From: Paracoccaceae bacterium
GTDB lineage: Bacteria; Pseudomonadota; Alphaproteobacteria; Rhodobacterales; Rhodobacteraceae
Direction: 5' to 3'
DNA length: 12,530 nt
Assembly: GCA_003447515.1 (NCBI GenBank)
Contig: DLZA01000292.1
Coordinates: 1-12,530, forward strand
A program made the position numbers and the translations under genes. Below the pieces are notes generated by a model that was given only the letters and a program-made list of their open reading frames with translations, had not been told where the DNA came from and did no database searches. Below, piece after piece: positions 8,628 through 12,530 of this stretch; positions within the stretch are counted from its first letter, which is position 1; every line of letters starts with the position of its first letter.

Positions 8628-10060
8628 TCTGCTGGCACAGCCATACGACCGCACAGATCTTCAAGAATACTGTTGGCAGCATCGCGACCATCAGCAATCG
8701 CCCACACAACCAGCGATGCCCCGCGTACGATATCTCCAGCAGCATAAACACCATCTAAGGCTGTACGCTTCGTTACATAATCGGCCTTAACGGTGCCCCA
8801 TCGGGTCACCTCCAGTTCTGGTGTATCCCACAAGCTTGGCAGTTCCTCTGGCTCAAAGCCGAGCGCTTTAATCACCAAATCTGCTTCCTCGATATAATCC
8901 GCACCATCGATCTTTTCGGGCGATTGCCGGCCCGTCATATCAGGCGCGCCTAAGCGCATCCGCTGCACGTGAACACCTGTCACAACTTCTTCGCCGTGGA
9001 ACCCAGCTGGCGCAGACAACCAAACAAATTCAACGCCTTCTTCTTCCGCATTTGCCGTCTCACGTTGCGATCCAGGCATATTCACTTTGTCACGGCGATA
9101 AAGACATTTCACACTTGTGGCACCTTGGCGAATGGCGGTACGCACACAATCCATCGCAGTGTCTCCACCTCCAATAACCACAACTTTTTTTCCATCAGCC
9201 GACAATTCGCCACTATCGATCTCAGGTACTTTATCTCCAAAATTTTGACGATTAGATGCAGTCAAGTAATCAATCGCACGCACAATGCCATTTAGTCCTG
9301 CGCCGGGTCCACCAAGATCACGAGATTTATAAACGCCCGTACCGATCAGCACTGCATCATGCTTTGCTTGTAATTCCTTAAAGGTCATATCGGTGCCAAT
9401 ATTGGTGTTTAAACAAAATGTAACACCACCTTTGGACAATAGATTATTGCGGCGTTCCACAACATCTTTCTCCAACTTAAATCCCGGAATACCATAAGTT
9501 AGCAATCCACCCGCACGATCATAGCGGTCGTATATAACCACTTGCAAACCCGCGCGTCGTAACACATCTGCTGCTGCCAGACCCGCTGGCCCCGCGCCGA
9601 TGATACCGACACTTTCAGATCGTTCCAAATGAGGCTGGATCGGCTTAACCCAGCCGTTTGCCCACGCATTGTCAGTAATATATTTTTCTACCGATCCGAT
9701 GGTCACAGTACCATGGCCCGATTTCTCGATCACACAATTGCCTTCGCACAAACGATCTTGAGGGCAAATTCGCCCACAAATTTCAGGGAATTGGTTTGTT
9801 GCTTGCGAAATCTCATAAGCTTCTTGTAGCCGCCCCTCAGCCGTTAACTTCAGCCAATCAGGAATATTATTGTGGAGCGGACAGTGATCCTGACAAAACG
9901 GCACCCCACATTGACTACAGCGGCTGGATTGTTCAGCGGCTTTGGTCTCTGCGTATTGTCGATAGATCTCATCAAAATCTGACGTCCGTAGATCGGGCAT
10001 CCGCTTCTCAGGCATGTCGCGACCTACTTTGACAAACTTTAGCATTTTCTGTTCAGCCAT
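8624..10060 (-). CDS. gltD: Glutamate synthase [NADPH] small (beta) subunit
   Basis: GltD takes electrons from NADPH via FAD and passes them through [4Fe-4S] clusters to the FMN of GltB. The length of 478 residues is normal. The N-terminal cluster domain has C48-x2-C51-x4-C56-x3-C60-P and C95-x3-C99-P-x4-C105-x3-C109. The FAD-binding loop is G155-A-G157-P-A-G160, and a second Rossmann motif V-V-V-I-G-G-G-D-T-A-M-D near residue 296 binds NADPH. A C-terminal Y-A-A-G-D segment is the usual FAD contact of this flavoprotein class. The ATG at 10060 has a GAGGTG ribosome-binding site about eight bases upstream. It is the first gene of the operon, and its stop overlaps the start of orf62. Gene order gltD before gltB is the reverse of E. 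coli. Confidence 0.97.
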   Translation of the reverse strand: MAEQKMLKFVKVGRDMPEKRMPDLRTSDFDEIYRQYAETKAAEQSSRCSQCGVPFCQDHCPLHNNIPDWLKLTAEGRLQEAYEISQATNQFPEICGRICPQDRLCEGNCVIEKSGHGTVTIGSVEKYITDNAWANGWVKPIQPHLERSESVGIIGAGPAGLAAADVLRRAGLQVVIYDRYDRAGGLLTYGIPGFKLEKDVVERRNNLLSKGGVTFCLNTNIGTDMTFKELQAKHDAVLIGTGVYKSRDLGGPGAGLNGIVRAIDYLTASNRQNFGDKVPEIDSGELSADGKKVVVIGGGDTAMDCVRTAIRQGATSVKCLYRRDKVNMPGSQRETANAEEEGVEFVWLSAPAGFHGEEVVTGVHVQRMRLGAPDMTGRQSPEKIDGADYIEEADLVIKALGFEPEELPSLWDTPELEVTRWGTVKADYVTKRTALDGVYAAGDIVRGASLVVWAIADGRDAANSILEDLCGRMAVPAE

Positions 10061-10100
10061 AGTTTTGCACCTCGGTGTCTGGAAATCAGAACAGGAGCTC

Positions 10101-10203
10101 TACAGATAAAAAGCACCCACGCAAAGTAAAAAACACTATTTATGGAACTAATACTTACCTATTTTCAAGAAAAAAGAGTAAAAAATATGATTTTTTATCT
10201 GTA
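10101..10203. repeat. 12-bp perfect inverted repeat pair, possible paired operators
   Basis: TACAGATAAAAA at 10101-10112 is the exact reverse complement of TTTTTATCTGTA at 10192-10203, with 79 bp between. The arms are too far apart for a simple terminator hairpin. One arm lies 41-52 bp before the gltD ATG and the other about 100 bp before the favoured uppP ATG, each facing its own gene in the same sense. That suggests one regulator with a site at each promoter, or DNA looping. The match is seen directly; the role is inference. Confidence 0.5.
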
Positions 10204-10237
10204 ACAAATTGTTTATGACAGTAAGAGTTACCTATTT
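10155..10237 (+). repeat. Direct repeat TTACCTATTT (two copies, 73-bp period)
   Basis: TTACCTATTT occurs at 10155-10164 and 10228-10237. The left copy lies within the spacer of the candidate gltD promoter; the right copy overlaps the weak -10 candidate for uppP. Seven turns of DNA (73 bp) separate them, so both lie on about the same face of the helix. It may be a binding site or chance in AT-rich DNA. Confidence 0.3.
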
Positions 10238-10300
10238 GGGCGATACACAATCCTTAAAATGGGCCCTAATATAACTTATGTCGAATCACAAAAGCTCCCC

Positions 10301-11104
10301 ATGCCGCTTCTTCACCTTTTAATTCTCGCTATAATCCAGGGCATAACTGAGTTTTTGCCTATCTCCAGCTCCGGTCATCTAATTCTCCTTCCCAGCCTCA
10401 CAGGCATCGAAGATCAAGGCCAGTTAATCGATGTCTCCGTCCACATTGGAACACTTGGCGCAGTTATCCTCTACTTCTGGACAGACAGCAAAATGGCCTT
10501 CGTAGGCCTTGCTCATATCACTAAAGGCCGTTTAAAAACACCCGCTGCGCGTATCGCAACTTTACTTATCCTTGCAACAATTCCTGCTATATCTTTTGGT
10601 CTCTTCCTTAAAGTTACTGGCCTATCAGACCACCTGCGCAGCATCACGGTCATTGCTTGGACAATGCTCATTTTTGGGATTATCCTTTATGTAGCAGACC
10701 AACGTGGCAAAGGTGTCAAAACACAAGTCGATTGGAATACCGCAGACGCTATAAAACTTGGCCTTTGGCAAGCTATATCGCTTATCCCCGGCACATCACG
10801 GTCAGGTATTTCAATCACAGGTGCACGCGTTCTAGGCTACACCCGCGAGGACGGAACCAAAATCTCAATGCTGATGTCAATTCCAGTGATAATAGCATCA
10901 GGCATCTTACTTGGAGCAGAAGCACTCGCTACCGCTGACGCTGCAAGCATTCGCGATGGTGCGTACGCCGCAATCTTTGCCTTTTTTGCAGCACTGCTAG
11001 CGCTTAGTCTAATGATGCGCCTGCTGCGAAGAATCAGTTTCACACCATACGTGATTTATCGTCTAATTTTAGGAATAATCCTGCTGGGTATCGCTTATAG
11101 TTAA
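10301..11104 (+). CDS. uppP: Undecaprenyl-diphosphatase UppP (BacA family)
   Basis: UppP dephosphorylates undecaprenyl pyrophosphate in the inner membrane to recycle the lipid carrier for peptidoglycan synthesis; extra copies give bacitracin resistance in other bacteria. With the ATG at 10301 the protein has 267 residues, usual for the family, and begins directly with the first helix. The catalytic region 1 is Q13-G-I-T-E17-F-L-P-I-S-S-S-G-H26, and region 2 is P163-G-T-S-R167-S-G. Several other hydrophobic segments fit a multi-helix membrane protein. An ATG at 10259 would add 14 polar residues that do not fit the family; neither start has a clear ribosome-binding site. It is divergent from gltD and convergent with the NDUFA9-like gene, with the stops sharing TTAA at 11101-11104. 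Confidence 0.95.
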   Translation: MPLLHLLILAIIQGITEFLPISSSGHLILLPSLTGIEDQGQLIDVSVHIGTLGAVILYFWTDSKMAFVGLAHITKGRLKTPAARIATLLILATIPAISFGLFLKVTGLSDHLRSITVIAWTMLIFGIILYVADQRGKGVKTQVDWNTADAIKLGLWQAISLIPGTSRSGISITGARVLGYTREDGTKISMLMSIPVIIASGILLGAEALATADAASIRDGAYAAIFAFFAALLALSLMMRLLRRISFTPYVIYRLILGIILLGIAYS

Positions 11105-12114
11105 AAATCGTTATCTGAGGGCGCACCCTTCAAATTTTTTGCGCTTTCTGTCAGCTCTGAATACTGACCGTAGGGGCGGTACTGATAAAGATATTCCTCT
11201 ATCACAGGATCCACACCAGTTGGAGTTATATCCAAATCAGTAAAGGATTTTGATCCATCAGAAACTAAATTATCCTTTCGTAATTGCTTAACCTGATCGC
11301 GAGTCAAAATGGTGTTCGTAAACAAGCCCAGTGTAAAGAATTGAATCAAGCCAAGAAACCCACCCATGATCGAACCAATAATGAATGGTAAGTTGATGAC
11401 CAAGCGACGGCGACGGATAACTTTTAACATCTTCTGGATAAACGCAGTTAACGTATCCACGTCTGGACCGCCAAGCTCATAAATCCCTCCAGTGTCTTTG
11501 TTTGTAATCCCCTGACACACAGCTTGCGCTACATCGTCCACATAGACGGGCTGAAATAAGCTGTTACCACCCACAATCGGTAGGACTGGGGATAATTTTG
11601 TTAGATCAGCAAAGCGATTAAAAAATTGATCTTCATTCCCAAAAATTACAGAGGGTCGCAAAATCATTGCGTTTGGAAAAGCTGATAAAACTGCTTGCTC
11701 GCCTTCAGCTTTAGTCCGTGCAGAGTCACTTTTACTATTCAAATCTGCACCTAAGGCCGATAGGTGGACAAATGTTTCAATACCCTCTTCAGCCGCAATC
11801 TTCGCAACACGCCCGGCGCCTGCATCGTTCAACGCCTCGAAGGTTTGCTTGCCGCTCTCCTGCAACACGGACACACAGTTAACAACCGCGTCAGATCCAG
11901 CCAATGCTACACGCACTGACGCATCGTCACGAACGTTAGCAAGGATCGGCTCAACCTGACCAACTACACCGTAAGGGCGTACAAAATGCGCTTCGTTAGG
12001 GCGGCGCACCGCGATCAACACACGCCAACCAGCTTTGGCCATACGCCGCGCAACATAACGACCAACGAAACCAGATCCACCAAAGATTGTGACAATTTTA
12101 GGCGACTGATTCAT
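11101..12114 (-). CDS. Complex I NDUFA9-subunit-family NAD(P)-binding protein
   Basis: A 337-residue atypical SDR of the group related to the mitochondrial complex I accessory subunit NDUFA9. The N-terminal dinucleotide loop G12-G-S-G15-F-V-G18 is intact, and V-Y-V-D-D-V-A-Q-A is the internal SDR motif. The usual YxxxK active site is not evident, so it may be a non-catalytic NAD(P)H-binding protein, as proposed for NDUFA9. A C-terminal hydrophobic stretch (I-I-G-S-I-M-G-G-F-L-G-L-I) may touch the membrane. The ATG at 12114 is preceded by CGGAGTG about eight bases upstream. It is not next to nuo genes here, so a role in complex I is family-based inference; quinone or lipid-linked roles are possible. 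Confidence 0.85.
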   Translation of the reverse strand: MNQSPKIVTIFGGSGFVGRYVARRMAKAGWRVLIAVRRPNEAHFVRPYGVVGQVEPILANVRDDASVRVALAGSDAVVNCVSVLQESGKQTFEALNDAGAGRVAKIAAEEGIETFVHLSALGADLNSKSDSARTKAEGEQAVLSAFPNAMILRPSVIFGNEDQFFNRFADLTKLSPVLPIVGGNSLFQPVYVDDVAQAVCQGITNKDTGGIYELGGPDVDTLTAFIQKMLKVIRRRRLVINLPFIIGSIMGGFLGLIQFFTLGLFTNTILTRDQVKQLRKDNLVSDGSKSFTDLDITPTGVDPVIEEYLYQYRPYGQYSELTESAKNLKGAPSDNDF

Positions 12115-12144
12115 CGGGACACTCCGTTAAGTAGGTACTTTCTT

Positions 12145-12173
12145 GAAATAATGCGATGTGACAGCACTCACAA
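12145..12173 (-). promoter_or_regulatory. Candidate promoter of the NDUFA9-like gene
   Basis: On the minus strand TTGTGA (12168-12173) and TATTTC (12145-12150) are 17 bp apart. This would place transcription start about 24 bases before the ATG, leaving room for the CGGAGTG ribosome-binding site. The match to the sigma-70 consensus is moderate. The -35 hexamer overlaps the CRP-like palindrome. Confidence 0.4.
12157..12172. promoter_or_regulatory. CRP/FNR-family-like palindrome TGTGA-N6-TCACA
   Basis: TGTGA (12157-12161) and TCACA (12168-12172) flank six bases, an exact match to the E. coli CRP core consensus. It is centred 50 bp upstream of the NDUFA9-like ATG, over the candidate -35, a position that would favour repression there. 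It is also about 77 bp before the expected tRNA-Leu transcription start. Which CRP/FNR-type regulator would bind in this organism is unknown; FnrL-type sites would differ (TTGAT-N4-ATCAA). Confidence 0.5.
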
Positions 12174-12205
12174 GCGCTATCGTATCAAAGTCTTTGGAAA
12201 CAGCG

Positions 12206-12234
12206 TTGACAGGTCCTTATACCCCATGTAGCTC
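12206..12234 (+). promoter_or_regulatory. Candidate tRNA-Leu promoter
   Basis: A perfect TTGACA -35 lies at 12206-12211. The -10 at a 17-bp spacing is TAGCTC (12229-12234), which is weak, but -10 elements are often degenerate in alphaproteobacteria. Initiation would fall about ten bases before the mature tRNA 5' end. Confidence 0.5.
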
Positions 12235-12250
12235 TCCGTCACTGCCCCGT

Positions 12251-12337
12251 GCCCAGATGGCGGAATTGGTAGACGCGCTAGCTTCAGGTGCTAGTGTCCG
12301 TATGGACGTGGAGGTTCGAGTCCTCTTCTGGGCACCA
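12251..12337 (+). tRNA. tRNA-Leu (anticodon CAG)
   Basis: An 87-nt class-II tRNA with encoded CCA. The acceptor stem GCCCAGA pairs perfectly with TCTGGGC, followed by discriminator A and CCA. The D-arm contains the typical TGG-CGGAATTGGTAGACGC segment. The anticodon stem CTAGC/GCTAG encloses the loop TTCAGGT, putting the anticodon CAG at 12285-12287, which reads CUG leucine codons. The long variable arm (TGTCC-GTAT-GGACG) is the leucine hallmark, and the T-arm GGAGG-TTCGAGT-CCTCT is intact. Confidence 0.97.
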
Positions 12338-12530
12338 CAGATCTCATAAAACCCTTATTTATATAGTAATTATGAGTACCTTCTGTAACACTTCGTACCA
12401 AATTTGTCTAAAACTTCGTACCAAATTGATTGGTCAGTCGTTGCAGATAATTGCGGTAAAATCGCCAGCTTTATACCCCCAACATCAATCCCCACACTTT
12501 GTATAGCCACTGCTCATGCACTCACGTGCC
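12338..12530. other. Gene-free right flank after tRNA-Leu
   Basis: I see no convincing coding sequence in these 193 bp. CTCATAA (12343-12349) and TTATGAG (12370-12376) form a 7-bp inverted repeat with a 20-nt loop, without a following T-run, so no clear tRNA terminator is present. The tandem repeat listed next lies in this stretch. Base composition is AT-rich in its first half. It may be the start of an accessory segment beyond the window. Confidence 0.5.
12390..12427. repeat. 15-bp direct repeat downstream of tRNA-Leu
   Basis: ACTTCGTACCAAATT occurs at 12390-12404 and again at 12413-12427, a 23-bp period. A further GTACC at 12376-12380 hints at a degenerate third copy. Closely spaced repeats right after a tRNA 3' end resemble the arm-type binding sites of tyrosine integrases, but no integrase gene lies in the window. 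Confidence 0.55.

Larger units (their letters stand above)
10061..10300. promoter_or_regulatory. Divergent AT-rich control region between gltD and uppP
   Basis: This 240-bp gene-free stretch must contain promoters for both divergent genes. For gltD a candidate on the minus strand is TTGAAA (10163-10168) with CATAAA (10139-10144) at an 18-bp spacing. This is a weak match and is offered as inference. No strong uppP promoter can be picked by eye; TTGTTT at 10209-10214 followed by CTATTT is possible. The region holds a 12-bp inverted repeat and a 10-bp direct repeat, listed separately, which look like operator material. Confidence 0.55.

Noticed and set aside
10259..10300. Longer uppP starting at ATG 10259
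   Set aside because: The extra 14 polar residues precede the usual N-terminal helix of the family, and there is no ribosome-binding site; the ATG at 10301 fits known UppP starts.
12390..12427. CRISPR array from the repeated 15-mer
   Set aside because: Only two copies with an 8-bp spacer; CRISPR repeats and spacers are longer and more numerous.
12370..12510. 46-codon minus-strand frame from GTG 12510
   Set aside because: Short, it runs through the direct repeats, has no recognisable motif and no ribosome-binding site; probably chance.

Overview
The window reads as a stretch of core chromosome from an alphaproteobacterium, most likely a lower-GC marine member of the Rhodobacterales. Three things point there: a NADPH-type glutamate synthase written gltD first and gltB last with small membrane ORFs between them, an mtgA / GST / queG / YeeZ-like cluster downstream, and an NDUFA9-family protein beside uppP. 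The assignment rests on protein character and gene order recalled from the group, not on a database search.

Layout. Positions 69-10060 hold eight genes, all on the minus strand, transcribed right to left: gltD, two small membrane proteins, gltB, mtgA, a glutathione S-transferase, queG and a YeeZ-like NAD(P)-binding protein. Spacing is tight (ATGA overlap gltD/orf62, 8-bp overlap orf62/orf90, TTGA overlap GST/queG), so there are probably one or two operons. A break is most likely in the 121-bp gltB-mtgA gap, which carries a hairpin. A 240-bp AT-rich divergent region (10061-10300) separates gltD from uppP, which reads rightward. uppP meets an NDUFA9-like gene tail to tail, with both stop codons in one TTAA. 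A 136-bp region with a CRP-like palindrome then leads to a tRNA-Leu(CAG). The last 193 bp hold no convincing gene but carry a 15-bp direct repeat.

How the genes work together. GltB and GltD form NADPH-dependent GOGAT, which with glutamine synthetase assimilates ammonia. MtgA and UppP both serve peptidoglycan synthesis: glycan polymerisation and recycling of the undecaprenyl carrier. QueG performs the last step of queuosine synthesis on tRNA. The GST and the two extended-SDR proteins have no precisely assignable substrates.

This is mainly housekeeping DNA, and I found no convincing new multi-gene system. The points most worth a second look are the two small membrane proteins inside the GOGAT operon, the perfect TGTGA-N6-TCACA palindrome upstream of the NDUFA9-like gene, the 12-bp inverted repeat in the gltD/uppP regulatory region, the hairpin filling the mtgA-GST gap, the forced TTG start of queG, and the repeats beside tRNA-Leu, which may mark an integration site.
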